From the NCBI GenBank assembly GCA_965214435.1, contig OZ243960.1:1612001-1676000 (forward strand): DNA of 64,000 bases. The letters run 5' to 3'. Both the position numbers and the translations under genes were made by a program. Each line of letters starts with the position of its first letter. Within the stretch, counting starts at the first letter, position 1. The notes beneath the pieces are model-generated. The model ran no database searches and was not told where the DNA came from. It saw only the letters and a list, made by a program, of their open reading frames with translations. Shown piece after piece: positions 19,080-28,100 of this stretch. The DNA comes from Rubrobacter_A sp965214435. GTDB taxonomy: Bacteria > Actinomycetota > Rubrobacteria > Rubrobacterales > Rubrobacteraceae.

Positions 19080-19376
19080 ATGTTTGCGAGGATAAGCACC
19101 TTCGACGGGCCGCCGGAGCATGCGGCGGAGGGGATGAGGATCGCCCGTCAGCAGTTTCTACCGGCGGCGCGGTTGCAGGAGGGATTTCGGGGCATGTACC
19201 TGATGTTCGATGCATCTACAGGTCGCTCGCTCGCCATGACCCTCTGGGAGACCGAAGAGGACATGGCGCGCAGCGAGGAGTCCGTGCAGCGGGCACGCGC
19301 CGAGAGCGCGCGGAGGTCCGGCGATACGGTGGTATCGGTCGAGCGTTACGAGGTAGCGTTTGGCGAGTTAACGTGA
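19080..19376 (+). CDS. Small ABM-like (dimeric alpha/beta-barrel) protein
   Basis: A 98-aa protein resembling antibiotic-biosynthesis-monooxygenase/ferredoxin-like barrel proteins: FARISTFDG at the start, a helix, then YLMFDASTGRSLAMTLWETEEDM and a final VERYEVAFGE strand. Such proteins dimerise; their substrates vary widely and none is implied here. The ATG follows GGAGATGGAGAGGGG. Function unknown. Confidence 0.7.
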   Translation: MFARISTFDGPPEHAAEGMRIARQQFLPAARLQEGFRGMYLMFDASTGRSLAMTLWETEEDMARSEESVQRARAESARRSGDTVVSVERYEVAFGELT

Positions 19377-19389
19377 AGGGAGTTTCGTA

Positions 19390-19695
19390 GTGAAGACCAA
19401 CGACTCGGGCCAGCGGGCACCAGATCCTGATAGCTTCGCGAATCTCAAGATTCTCATCAGTTGGGTCTTCTGTGCGATGGGCCTGATAGCGTCGATAGTC
19501 GGTTTGGTGGAAGTAGACATCTCCCTGGAGGCTGCGGGCATAGTGGCGGGCATTATTGGTTACGCGCTCGGCGCCCAGAAACTCGGTACCGCCACGATCG
19601 CGCTCGCAACGATTTTGCTGATCGTCACGCTCGTGATAGGCACCGGCATGGTCCCCGGCATAGAGCCCAGCGACCCACTGTTCACGAGTACCTAA
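19390..19695 (+). CDS. Small membrane protein, unknown function
   Basis: A 101-aa protein with a polar N-terminus (to about residue 20) and three hydrophobic segments (ILISWVFCAMGLIASIVGLV; AAGIVAGIIGYALGA; TIALATILLIVTLVIGTGM). GTG start with GAAGGGAG upstream. It lies 13 bp behind the ABM-like gene, so the two may be cotranscribed. No family recognised. Confidence 0.65.
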   Translation: MKTNDSGQRAPDPDSFANLKILISWVFCAMGLIASIVGLVEVDISLEAAGIVAGIIGYALGAQKLGTATIALATILLIVTLVIGTGMVPGIEPSDPLFTST

Positions 19696-19798
19696 CGTGG
19701 GAGCGTGCGTGGCCGACGGACGTGGCTGGCGGAAGGGCGCGACCTGGCCCGTTCCGGTTTGGTAGGGGGATTACCCGCTGAGTATCTTAACGCTGATC

Positions 19799-20872
19799 TT
19801 GTTCATCCTCGGGGTTATCCTGCTGATCGCGGGGGCGGAGTTTCTGGTACGTGGCGCCTCGCAACTGGCGGGAGCTTTCGGCATCTCGCCGCTGGTCATC
19901 GGCCTGACGGTCGTGGCTCTTGGTACCAGTTCGCCCGAGACGGCGGTTAGCGTCGGGTCCGCGCTCGGCGGCCGGGCCGACGTAGCCTTGGGCAACGTAG
20001 TCGGGAGCAATATCCTGAACGTGCTCTTGATACTCGGTATCTCGGCGCTGGTGGCCCCGCTGGTGGTCTCCGGACGGCTGGTGAGGCTCGACGCGCCGCT
20101 GATGGTGGGGATTTCGGTGTTGCTCTTGCTCCTGGCGCTGGACGGGAGCATCGGTCGCCTCGATGGGCTCCTGCTCTTCGGTGGCGTGGTGGCCTATATA
20201 CTCTTCACCGTCTGGCAGAGCCGCCGGGAGGGCGCGGAGGTTGCCGAGGACGGAGCCTACGAGCCAGAGTCCGGCAGCGGGAGCCGGGCGAGGCGGGTTA
20301 TTTTACAGCTCGGGCTTATCGTCGGGGGACTCGCCCTGCTGGTCCTCGGCTCGCGCTGGCTGGTGGACGGGGCGGTAGCCATCGCCTCGGCCCTCGGTCT
20401 AAGCGAGTTGATCATCGGCCTCACGGTGGTAGCCGCCGGGACCTCGCTGCCGGAGGTCGCAACCTCGGTCCTGGCCGTCCTGCGTGGTGAGCGGGAGATA
20501 GCGGTCGGCAACGTGGTCGGGAGTTGCATCTTCAACGTGCTGGCGGTGCTCGGGCTGACGGGCCTCGTTGCGCCGGACGGCATATCCGTTCCGCCGGCCG
20601 CCCTCAGCTTCGACATCCCGGTCATGATCGCCACCGCCGTCGCGTGCCTCCCGATCTTCTTTACCGGGCACCGGATCAACCGCTGGGAGGGCCTTCTTTT
20701 TGTCGGCTACTACGCCGCCTACACGCTCTACCTGTTTCTGGACGCCACGGGCCACGAGGCGCTGCCCGCCTTCAGCTTCGCCATGCTGGCGTTCGTGATC
20801 CCTCTGACCACCATAACGCTCGCCGTATTCGCCGCCCGTAGCCTCCAACGCCGCCTCCGAAAGGCGGCCTGA
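19799..20872 (+). CDS. Calcium/sodium antiporter (CaCA family, YrbG-like)
   Basis: About 357 aa with two inverted halves, each carrying an alpha-repeat: GLTVVALGTSSPETAVSVGSAL (about 37-58) and GLTVVAAGTSLPEVATSVLAVL (about 205-226). The acidic Glu in S-P-E and L-P-E binds the ions. About ten membrane segments. The family exchanges Ca2+ for Na+, K+ or H+. The start is uncertain: the TTG at 19799 has no ribosome site, whereas a CTG at 19778 lies 7 nt behind GGGGGA. It ends 1 bp before the mrpE start, so it appears to head the cation-antiporter operon. Confidence 0.9.
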   Translation: MFILGVILLIAGAEFLVRGASQLAGAFGISPLVIGLTVVALGTSSPETAVSVGSALGGRADVALGNVVGSNILNVLLILGISALVAPLVVSGRLVRLDAPLMVGISVLLLLLALDGSIGRLDGLLLFGGVVAYILFTVWQSRREGAEVAEDGAYEPESGSGSRARRVILQLGLIVGGLALLVLGSRWLVDGAVAIASALGLSELIIGLTVVAAGTSLPEVATSVLAVLRGEREIAVGNVVGSCIFNVLAVLGLTGLVAPDGISVPPAALSFDIPVMIATAVACLPIFFTGHRINRWEGLLFVGYYAAYTLYLFLDATGHEALPAFSFAMLAFVIPLTTITLAVFAARSLQRRLRKAA

Positions 20873-20873
20873 A

Positions 20874-21431
20874 GTGCGGGCGAGCGCTTCCAGCGCGGGC
20901 TGGCGAAATTCATCTACCGGCCTGCTACTCCGCAGCGGCGCGGTGCGGGCCGCCGCGTTCGCCCTGCTCTGGGTGGTCCTGACCGAGGGCGACCTCGGCA
21001 CCCTCTGGCTCGGGGCTCTGGCGGTCGTGGTAGCCATGCTGGCGAGCCTGACCTTCTTGCCACCAGCCGAACGCGTCCTTAGTCTCATCGGTGTTGTGAG
21101 ATTTGCCGGCTTTTTCCTCCGGCAGTCGCTGGTCGGCGGGATAGACGTGGCCCGCCGCGCCCTGCGTCCGGACATGGGCCTGGAACCGGCGCTCATCGAA
21201 TACAAGACCCGGCTGCCCGAGGGCGGAGCGCGGGTCCTGTTCGCCAACACGATAAGCCTCTTGCCGGGAACCTTGAGCGCCGAGATACAGGATCGGCGGC
21301 TGCGCATCCACACGCTAGCCATAACCCCCGTTCTGCGGGAAGAGTTGCGTCACACCGAGGAAGTGGTCGCCCGTCTTTTCGGCGTTGAGTTGCCTGTTGC
21401 TGACACCGGGACGGAGGCCGATGATGAATGA
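20874..21431 (+). CDS. mrpE: Na+/H+ antiporter (Mrp) subunit E
   Basis: A 185-aa MNHE family subunit with the conserved core: two N-terminal hydrophobic segments, then RPDMGLEPALIEYKTRLPEGGARVLFANTISLLPGTLSAEI split over residues 98-138. It overlaps the mrpF start. GTG start directly after the antiporter stop codon; translational coupling is likely. Confidence 0.9.
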   Translation: MRASASSAGWRNSSTGLLLRSGAVRAAAFALLWVVLTEGDLGTLWLGALAVVVAMLASLTFLPPAERVLSLIGVVRFAGFFLRQSLVGGIDVARRALRPDMGLEPALIEYKTRLPEGGARVLFANTISLLPGTLSAEIQDRRLRIHTLAITPVLREELRHTEEVVARLFGVELPVADTGTEADDE

Positions 21432-21699
21432 GTTGTACCTCATCCTGGCGATTTTCTTACTCCTGAACTTGCTGGCCGGGATGGTCCGCGTCCTGCGGGG
21501 ACCGACCTTGCAGGACCGGATGCTGGCGGCGCAGCTCTTCGGCACCGCGGGGGTTGCCGTACTGCTGATCCTGTCCGAGAGCACCGGCGCGACCGCGCTG
21601 CGGGACGTGGCGCTGGTTTTCGCCCTGCTCGGGGGCGTCGCCGTGGTCGCCTTTGTCCGGCGGGCGTCCGGCCCGAACGCCGGGGAGCGGGACTCGTGA
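21424..21699 (+). CDS. mrpF: Mrp subunit F
   Basis: A 91-aa three-helix MrpF_PhaF protein with the family signature MVRVLRGPTLQDRMLAAQL, split about 20-38. Two ATGs lie in tandem (21421, 21424); the second is 6 nt behind GGAGG and is preferred. The start overlaps the mrpE end and the end overlaps mrpG. Confidence 0.9.
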   Translation: MNELYLILAIFLLLNLLAGMVRVLRGPTLQDRMLAAQLFGTAGVAVLLILSESTGATALRDVALVFALLGGVAVVAFVRRASGPNAGERDS

Positions 21700-21998
21700 A
21701 CGTGCTCGATTGGTTCTCCGCCGCGCTCCTCGTTGCCGGGGCGTTCTTCTTTCTGGCCGGGACCGTCGGGCTCTTGCGCTTCCCGGACGTGTACAACCGG
21801 TTGCACGCCCTCACGAAAGCTGACAACCTGGGGCTGGGCTTTATCGTCCTGGCTCTCGTGCTGCAGGCCGGATCGTGGACCGTGGCGCTGAAGCTACTCC
21901 TCATCTGGCTGCTGGTGCTGCTCGCCGGGGCCTCCGCCGCCCACCTCGTCGCCGGCTCCGCTCTACGCGATGGGATACGCCTCCGGGAGCGCCGGTGA
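21696..21998 (+). CDS. mrpG: Mrp subunit G
   Basis: A 100-aa PhaG_MnhG_YufB protein: a hydrophobic first helix, then the diagnostic GLLRFPDVYNRLHALTKADNLG (about 25-46) and two more helices. GTG start with 4-bp overlap on both sides. Confidence 0.92.
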   Translation: MNVLDWFSAALLVAGAFFFLAGTVGLLRFPDVYNRLHALTKADNLGLGFIVLALVLQAGSWTVALKLLLIWLLVLLAGASAAHLVAGSALRDGIRLRERR

Positions 21999-22270
21999 GC
22001 GCCGGCCTCGTCTTCGACGGTCTCCTAGCCGTAGCCCTGCCGCTACTGACCTGGCGGGTGCTCGCTACCCGGGGGCTGTTCACCTCCGTGGTACTTTTTA
22101 TAGCCCTGGGTCTCCTCTTGGCTCTGGCCTATCTGCGTCTCGCGGCCCCGGACGTGGCGCTCGCCGAAGCGGCCATTGGCGCGGGCGTGACCGGCGCGCT
22201 GCTCCTTGACATCCTGGCCCGGCTCGGTGGTCGGCGTGGAGAAGGAGAAGACGATGCAGCGTCCGGCTAA
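21995..22270 (+). CDS. DUF4040/MbhD-like antiporter subunit
   Basis: A 91-aa protein with three hydrophobic helices and the DUF4040 signature AYLRLAAPDVALAEAAIGAGVTG, about 46-68. In standard Mrp systems this domain is part of the C-terminal end of MrpA; in membrane-bound hydrogenases it is the separate subunit MbhD. Its free-standing form here means MrpA is split. GTG start overlaps mrpG. Confidence 0.85.
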   Translation: MSAGLVFDGLLAVALPLLTWRVLATRGLFTSVVLFIALGLLLALAYLRLAAPDVALAEAAIGAGVTGALLLDILARLGGRRGEGEDDAASG

Positions 22271-22970
22271 TAACCGCTTGCGCCGCGCCCTCGTCCGGGT
22301 CCCGGCCGCGCTGCTGGCCGCCGTCCTGGCACTCGGGCTGGGCTGGGCGGTGCTCTCACTACCGGAGCCGGCAACCGGCCTTACCGGCCGGGTAGACGCC
22401 GAGTTGCCTAACAGCGGCGTCAGCCATCCGGTGACGGCTGTACTGCTGAACTTCCGGGGCTACGACACGCTGCTAGAGATCGGGGTGTTGCTGCTCGCCC
22501 TCTTGTGCGTCTGGTCTCTACGCCTCTCCCCGGCCCGGCGAGACCCGGAAGCGGCCCGGACACCGGTACTCGGGTATCTGGTGCGGCTTCTGGTACCGGT
22601 GGTGCTGGTCGTGACCGTTTATCTGCTCTGGGCCGGTTCCAAGCAGCCGGGAGGCGCGTTTCAGGCGGGGGCGGTACTCGCGGCGGCCGGGGAACTTCTA
22701 CTCCTGGCCGGCTTTATAAAGGGACGTTTTCGGCGCGCCTGGCCGCTGCGGTTGGCGCTGGCCGGCGGCTTTGGCATTTTTCTGGCAGTAGCCGGCGGGG
22801 TCATGTTCTTTGGAAACGACCTGCTGGAGTATCCGCGGGGCTCCGCTTACGCCTTGATCCTGCTCATAGAAGGCGCCCTGACCGTCTCTATCGGCTTTAC
22901 CCTGGCGGCGCTGTTTTTCGGATCGCCCCCGGAAGCCGTCTCGGAGCAGAGAGCGGAGGACGAGGCGTGA
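22254..22970 (+). CDS. mrpB: MbhE/MnhB-like antiporter subunit
   Basis: A 238-aa protein. The N-terminal part resembles MbhE (HPVTAVLLNFRGYDTLLEIGV, about 60-80), which in MrpA belongs to its C-terminus. The C-terminal part is MnhB (WAGSKQPGGAFQAGAVLAA, about 126-144, and the membrane segments that follow). The ATG at 22254 is behind AAGGAGAAG, inside the end of the previous gene. It is thus a fusion of an MrpA tail segment with MrpB. Confidence 0.87.
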   Translation: MQRPANNRLRRALVRVPAALLAAVLALGLGWAVLSLPEPATGLTGRVDAELPNSGVSHPVTAVLLNFRGYDTLLEIGVLLLALLCVWSLRLSPARRDPEAARTPVLGYLVRLLVPVVLVVTVYLLWAGSKQPGGAFQAGAVLAAAGELLLLAGFIKGRFRRAWPLRLALAGGFGIFLAVAGGVMFFGNDLLEYPRGSAYALILLIEGALTVSIGFTLAALFFGSPPEAVSEQRAEDEA

Positions 22971-23290
22971 GCCAGGTTACGCTGTACGCGCTCTCCGGAG
23001 TGGCGATAGTGGCCGTCTGCTTGTATGGACTGATTTCATATCCGCACCTGGTCCGCAAGGTCCTCGCCATCAACGTCCTCGGCAGCGGTATATTCCTGAT
23101 CCTGCTCTCCTTTGCCCGCCGCGTCCCCGGCGCCGAACCCGACCCCGTACCACACGCGATGGCCCTGACCGGCATCGTGGTCTCCGTGTGCGCCACCGCC
23201 TTCGCCCTCGCCCTCGCCCGCCGCGTCTACGACGAAACCCGCCGCCCGTACCTCCCGGAGGAGGAAGAAACCCCGGAGGAGAAACATTGA
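22967..23290 (+). CDS. mrpC: Mrp subunit C (NuoK-like)
   Basis: A 107-aa NuoK homologue with three helices; LVRKVLAINVLGSGIFLILLSFA (about 27-49) and PHAMALTGIVVSVCATAFALALA (about 62-84) are the core helices. GTG start overlapping the MnhB gene by 4 bp, TTGA overlap with the next gene. Confidence 0.9.
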   Translation: MSQVTLYALSGVAIVAVCLYGLISYPHLVRKVLAINVLGSGIFLILLSFARRVPGAEPDPVPHAMALTGIVVSVCATAFALALARRVYDETRRPYLPEEEETPEEKH

Positions 23291-24726
23291 CGGGCGTTTT
23301 TATCGTCTTGCCCATACTGCTGCCACTGGCCGCGGCGACGCTTGCGTTCCTGCTGCGGCGCGGCGCGGTAGCAGTGAGCCTCGCCACCGCGCTCGGCGTT
23401 GCCGGGGCGGTGACGATTGTAACGCTGGAGGTTTATGGGCAAGGTCCGCTGACTTACACCGTCGGCGGGTGGGAAGCGCCGCTCGGGATCGAGCTGTACG
23501 CGGACGGGCTGACGGCGGTAATGCTGCTGATGGCTGCCATTGTCGGGGTCGCCATTACCGTCTATGCCGCCGGGTATTTCTCCGACGATCCTGCGAGCGC
23601 CCGCTTTTTCTGGCCGCTGTTTTTGTTCCTCTGGTCGGCCATGAACGTTATCTTCCTCTCGGCGGACGTCTTCAACCTCTACGTCGGATTAGAGTTGATG
23701 GGCCTTTCGGCCGTGGCGCTCTTGACACTGGAGGGTAAGCGCGACGCCCTGACCGCCGGGATGCGTTACCTGTTAGTCTCGCTTTTAGGCTCTCTGATCT
23801 ACCTTCTAGGCGTCGCCCTGCTCTACGGGACCTTCGGTACACTGGATATATCGGAACTCGGCGCGCGGATGTTCCCCGGTCCCGCCACCTGGGCCGCTCT
23901 CGGCCTCGTAACCGCCGGCATGATGCTAAAGACGGCCCTCTTCCCGCTCCACTTCTGGCTGCCCCCGGCCCACTCCAGCGCCCCGTCGCCCGTGAGCGCC
24001 CTGCTCTCGGCCCTCGTCATAAAAGGTTCCTTCTACCTGCTCTTGCGGCTGTGGTTCGACGTCTTCCCCGAAGCCCTGACCCCCGCCGCCGGACAACTGC
24101 TCGGTATCCTGGGAGCAGCGGCTATTCTCTGGGGCTCCGTTCTGGCGCTCTTTCAGCGGCGGTTGAAGCTCCTGGTAGCGTACTCGACGGTAGCCCAGAT
24201 CGGGTACCTCTTCATACTCTTCCCACTGGCGAGCGCCGAAGCCTGGAGCGGCGGCGTCTACCACGCCCTCTCCCACGCTTTCGCCAAGGCCGCGATGTTC
24301 ATGGCCGCCGGGACGCTCCTGCACTCTTTAGGCACCGACGACCTCGATGCTCTGGACGGGGCCTCGGAGAGGTTCCCGGTCTCCGTCTACGCCTTCGGTC
24401 TCGCGGGCATCACGCTCATGGGTCTACCTTTTAGCGGCGGTTTTACGGCCAAGTGGCTCTTGCTCTCCGCCGCTTTCGAGAGCGGCCAGTGGTGGTACGC
24501 GGCTGTCGTGCTGGCCGGAGGGCTTTTGGCCGCCGGTTACCTGTTGCGAGCGCTGGCCCGGCTGCTGACGCCCGCGCCCGCGGTGAAGGTCATCCACGAA
24601 CCGAAGCGCGGCATGGAGGCGACCGCTCTTATTCTGGCTTCCGTGGCCTTGCTGCTCGGGCTCGTCTCCGCCCCGCTGCTTGAGTTGCTTCAGGTCGGGG
24701 CTCCGCTCGGGGGGATCGTGCCGTGA
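23287..24726 (+). CDS. mrpD: Mrp subunit D, NuoN/NuoM-like (first of three)
   Basis: A 479-aa proton-conducting membrane subunit (Proton_antipo_M). About 14 helices; the conserved ion-path residues are seen in NLYVGLELMGLSAVALL (Glu near 137), KTALFPLHFWLPPAHSSAP (Lys/His helix near 217) and AYSTVAQIGYLFILFPLAS. TTG start overlaps mrpC behind GGAGGAG. Expected to move H+ in exchange for Na+ together with its two relatives downstream. Confidence 0.9.
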   Translation: MTGVFIVLPILLPLAAATLAFLLRRGAVAVSLATALGVAGAVTIVTLEVYGQGPLTYTVGGWEAPLGIELYADGLTAVMLLMAAIVGVAITVYAAGYFSDDPASARFFWPLFLFLWSAMNVIFLSADVFNLYVGLELMGLSAVALLTLEGKRDALTAGMRYLLVSLLGSLIYLLGVALLYGTFGTLDISELGARMFPGPATWAALGLVTAGMMLKTALFPLHFWLPPAHSSAPSPVSALLSALVIKGSFYLLLRLWFDVFPEALTPAAGQLLGILGAAAILWGSVLALFQRRLKLLVAYSTVAQIGYLFILFPLASAEAWSGGVYHALSHAFAKAAMFMAAGTLLHSLGTDDLDALDGASERFPVSVYAFGLAGITLMGLPFSGGFTAKWLLLSAAFESGQWWYAAVVLAGGLLAAGYLLRALARLLTPAPAVKVIHEPKRGMEATALILASVALLLGLVSAPLLELLQVGAPLGGIVP

Positions 24727-26237
24727 GCCTCGCCGTCTGGATGCCGGTGCTGGTTATTCTAAGTTCGGCGTTGCCGAGCCTCGTGATCTTCTTTCTCACC
24801 GACGAGCGGCTGCGGCTGCGGCGCACGCTCTATTTGGGAGCCGAGGTCGTAAAGCTGATCCTGGTCGGTGTCTTGCTGGTCGGTATCTACTACGGCGTCG
24901 CCTTCGAGACCCGCATCCCGCTCCTGCCCGGCGTCGAGCTGTTGCTCCGGGCCAATGCTCTGGGCATGCTCTTCCTGACCCTCTCGGCGGTGCTCTGGCT
25001 CCTGACCACGGTCTATGCCATCGGCTACCTGAAAGGCTCGCCCAACCGGAGCCGATTTTTCGGCTTCTTCGGCCTCTGCGTTACCTCGACCGCCGGTCTC
25101 GCCCTCTCTGGTAACCTGCTGACGTTCTTTTTGTTCTACGAGATGCTGAGCCTCGTCACCTATCCGCTCGTGGTCCACAACCAAACGGCGGAAGCCCTCA
25201 AGGGCGGCCGCACGTACCTGATGTATACGCTGGGCGGCGGCACGGTGATGCTCGCGGGCGTGGTGTGGTTGTACTTTCTGGCCGGGTCGGTGGATTTCAC
25301 GGCGGGCGGCTCACTGGCGGGCTTCGACGGCAATAGGGTGGCGCTCACCGTCATCTTCTTCCTGCTGATGGTCGGGCTCGGGGTGAAGTCGGCGTTGTTC
25401 CCGCTGCACGGCTGGCTGCCGAAGGCAATGGTCGCGCCCGCGCCGGTCAGCGCCCTGCTGCACGCCGTGGCCGTGGTCAAGGCCGGAGCTTTCGGCATCG
25501 TGCGGGTGGTCTACGAGGTGTACGGTATCGAGCTGGCCCAGGTTCTGGACGTGCTGATTCCGCTAGGGGCGGTGGCCGCATTTACCATCGTCTATGGGTC
25601 GGTGATGGCGTTATTTCAGGACGACTTGAAGCGGCGGCTGGCGTACTCGACCGTCAGCCAGCTCTCGTATATCACGCTCGGGGTGGTGATCGTCGGGTCG
25701 GCTTCAACGGTGGGTGGGATCGTTCACCTCGTGCATCAGGGGATAATGAAGATCACGCTGTTCTTCTGCGCGGGGCTCCTGGCGGAGACGCTCGGTATAA
25801 AGAAGGTCAGCCAGATGAATGGTGTGGCCCGCCGGATGCCGTGGACCATGATCGCCTTTTCCGTCGGCGCTCTGGGCATGATCGGTCTCCCTCCAACCGC
25901 CGGCTTTGTCAGTAAGTGGTACCTCGGCCTCGGGGCCGCCCAGAGCGGTAACCTGTGGGCGATAGGCGTGCTGGTGGCGAGCGCACTCTTGAACGCCGCC
26001 TACTTCCTGCCGATCCTGTACAAAGCCTGGTTCGGAAAACCCGACGGTCCGTTTACCGAGAAGCGACCGAAGACCCGCTTCGAGGCCGACTGGCTGATGC
26101 TGGCACCGCCCCTGATCACCGCCTTCCTCGTCCTCGCCGCCGGTCTTTTCGCGACCGTGGACGTCAGCCCCCTGGAGTGGTCCAAGTTGATCGCCAACCG
26201 CGAACTACCCTACCCCTTGGAAGACATCGGCCCGTGA
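24723..26237 (+). CDS. Proton-conducting antiporter subunit, NuoM/MrpD-like (second)
   Basis: A 504-aa Proton_antipo_M protein with FLFYEMLSLVTYPLVVH (catalytic Glu, near 141), KSALFPLHGWLPKAMVAPAPVSALLHAVAVVKAG split about 221-254, and RRLAYSTVSQLSYI. Overlaps by 4 bp on each side. It is a paralogue, not a copy, of the preceding subunit and may replace the N-terminal NuoL-like half of MrpA. Confidence 0.88.
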   Translation: MSLAVWMPVLVILSSALPSLVIFFLTDERLRLRRTLYLGAEVVKLILVGVLLVGIYYGVAFETRIPLLPGVELLLRANALGMLFLTLSAVLWLLTTVYAIGYLKGSPNRSRFFGFFGLCVTSTAGLALSGNLLTFFLFYEMLSLVTYPLVVHNQTAEALKGGRTYLMYTLGGGTVMLAGVVWLYFLAGSVDFTAGGSLAGFDGNRVALTVIFFLLMVGLGVKSALFPLHGWLPKAMVAPAPVSALLHAVAVVKAGAFGIVRVVYEVYGIELAQVLDVLIPLGAVAAFTIVYGSVMALFQDDLKRRLAYSTVSQLSYITLGVVIVGSASTVGGIVHLVHQGIMKITLFFCAGLLAETLGIKKVSQMNGVARRMPWTMIAFSVGALGMIGLPPTAGFVSKWYLGLGAAQSGNLWAIGVLVASALLNAAYFLPILYKAWFGKPDGPFTEKRPKTRFEADWLMLAPPLITAFLVLAAGLFATVDVSPLEWSKLIANRELPYPLEDIGP

Positions 26238-27970
26238 ATGTTACGAATTTCCTCTCTGTGATCCTGTGGACCCTGCCGTGGGGCCTACCGCTCCTGCTAG
26301 CTGTCCTGCTCGCCCCGCGAGGTCTGCGCCGGTTCGCGGAGTTTCTTGCGCCCGTGGCGGCGCTCCCGGCGTTCTTGGCGGCGGTATTTGTCCGGCCGGG
26401 CACGGTGGTCGAGGTCCCCTTGTTGCTCGGGACCCGATTTGGCCTGACCGAAACGACCCAGTTATTTCTACTGTTTAGCGCGGGGCTGTGGCTTTTCGCC
26501 GGCTTCTACGCCCGGGCCTATCTGACGGATGATCCGGCGTCCGGTAGGTTCTTTGGGTTTTTTCTGGCGACCATGAGCGGGAACCTCGGGCTGGTAGTGG
26601 CGCGGGACGTGGTCGGCTTCTACCTGTTCTTTATCCTCATGAGTTTCGCCGCCTACGGCATGATCGTCCACGACCGCACCCCGCGGGCTTTCCGGGCCGG
26701 ACGGATATACCTGATCTTCGTGGTCATCGGGGAGACGTTTCTGCTGCCGGCCATGATCCTGATCTCCGCCGTCGCCAGAACCTACCGGCTGGAAGAGGTA
26801 CCGGTCGCCGTAGCCGAAAGCCCGCTGCGAGGTTTCATCTTCTTCCTCATCCTCGCGGGCTTCGGAACCAAAGTCGGTGTTCTACTGCTCCACTTCTCCC
26901 TACCGCTCGCCTACCCGGCCTCCCCGCCGCCCGCCGGCGCGGTCCTCGGCGGTCCCATGATAAAGGCCGGCCTGCTCGGCTGGCTGCTCTTTCTGCCCGG
27001 CGGAGAAGCCGGAACCTCTTTCTGGGGGACTATCATCATAATTTTCGGGGTCTCAGCCGCCTTCTACGGGGTGATTGTCGGTCTCACCCAGAGTACTCCC
27101 GGGACCGTACTCGCCTACTCCAGCATCAGTCAGATGGGTTGGATCTCGTCCGCCCTCGGTATCAGTCTACTCGACCCCGGCTCCTGGCCCATAGCCCTGA
27201 CCGCCATCCTCGTCTACGCTGCCCACCACGCCCTCGCAAAAAGCTCTCTCTTCCTCGGCCTGGGTGTAGCCCGCCGCGCGCAAAGCATCCGCGCCCAACG
27301 CCTGGCCCTGGCTGGGCTCATCGTCGGTGCTCTCGCCCTCGCCGGTGCCCCTCTCACCAGCGGCGCCGTAGCGAAATACCTCCTCAAAGAAGCCACCGCC
27401 ACCACACCCGGCTCCTGGCCCCTGGCGCTGGAAACACTCCTGCAGATTGGAGCTATCGGTACGACCCTGCTCATGGGCCGCTTCCTCTTCGCCGTCCGTC
27501 CCGGCTCCGAAGCCGGAAAGCTCTCCGCCGGGCTCTGGCTCCCGTGGGCCGCGCAACTGGGCCTGGCGACCGTCGGCATACTGGCGCTGCCGGGTGGTCC
27601 GCTAACCACCGTCGGCCTGACCCTGTCCTTCAGCACGCTCTGGCCTCTCGTAGTAGGCGCCCTCCTGATATTGGGCTACGTGCAACTCGGGCGGAGGATA
27701 AACGTCGGCGCCGGATCACAAATACCGGAAGGAGACTTGCTGGTGCCCTTTACGCGTCTGCTAGAGCTTCTGCAACGGGTCTGGAACAATAGCGTTGCAT
27801 CCTTGAACAGGATGTCTTCGGAGTCTGATCCACGCGCCGGCTCTTACAGACGTGGTGCGAGTGCCGGTTCGCTGGTGTGGCTGGAGACTTCTCTGAGGAA
27901 CTGGACACTTGCCGGAACCCTGTTAATTGCCCTGGTCGTAGCCCTGGTAGTTCTGGTCGGTGCTCTGTAA
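26234..27970 (+). CDS. Proton-conducting antiporter subunit, NuoM/NuoL-like (third)
   Basis: A 578-aa member of the same superfamily and the most divergent of the three. It keeps a long membrane domain with FYLFFILMSFAAYGMIVHD (no Glu at the usual L-x-x-E position of that helix, near 136), GTKVGVLLLHFSLPLAYPASPPPAGAVLGG (about 215-244) and LAYSSISQMGWIS. A C-terminal extension after residue 490 ends in one more helix. The GTG at 26234 overlaps the previous stop; a longer upstream frame is a shadow. Last gene of the Mrp-like operon. Confidence 0.83.
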   Translation: MNVTNFLSVILWTLPWGLPLLLAVLLAPRGLRRFAEFLAPVAALPAFLAAVFVRPGTVVEVPLLLGTRFGLTETTQLFLLFSAGLWLFAGFYARAYLTDDPASGRFFGFFLATMSGNLGLVVARDVVGFYLFFILMSFAAYGMIVHDRTPRAFRAGRIYLIFVVIGETFLLPAMILISAVARTYRLEEVPVAVAESPLRGFIFFLILAGFGTKVGVLLLHFSLPLAYPASPPPAGAVLGGPMIKAGLLGWLLFLPGGEAGTSFWGTIIIIFGVSAAFYGVIVGLTQSTPGTVLAYSSISQMGWISSALGISLLDPGSWPIALTAILVYAAHHALAKSSLFLGLGVARRAQSIRAQRLALAGLIVGALALAGAPLTSGAVAKYLLKEATATTPGSWPLALETLLQIGAIGTTLLMGRFLFAVRPGSEAGKLSAGLWLPWAAQLGLATVGILALPGGPLTTVGLTLSFSTLWPLVVGALLILGYVQLGRRINVGAGSQIPEGDLLVPFTRLLELLQRVWNNSVASLNRMSSESDPRAGSYRRGASAGSLVWLETSLRNWTLAGTLLIALVVALVVLVGAL

Positions 27971-28100
27971 ATCCGCCTCTGCTCAGGAGCGGGGCGACAT
28001 ACGAGTATGAAAGTCCGGGCCGCTCACCTCCGCCACCGCTGCCCGACCGCGTGTTATACGTTTGGCGGTACGGTAGTTATTGAAACTGGTTTGGAGGAAT
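27971..28100 (+). other. Spacer after Mrp operon
   Basis: 130 bp with GTTATACGTTTGGCGGTACGG, a possible -10 (TTATAC at 28051) for the SDR gene. No terminator hairpin with T-tract seen. Confidence 0.3.

Noticed and set aside
22505..22966. N-terminal extension of the MrpC frame
   Set aside because: The extension overlaps the MnhB gene and is Arg/Gly-rich; MrpC homologues begin at 22967.
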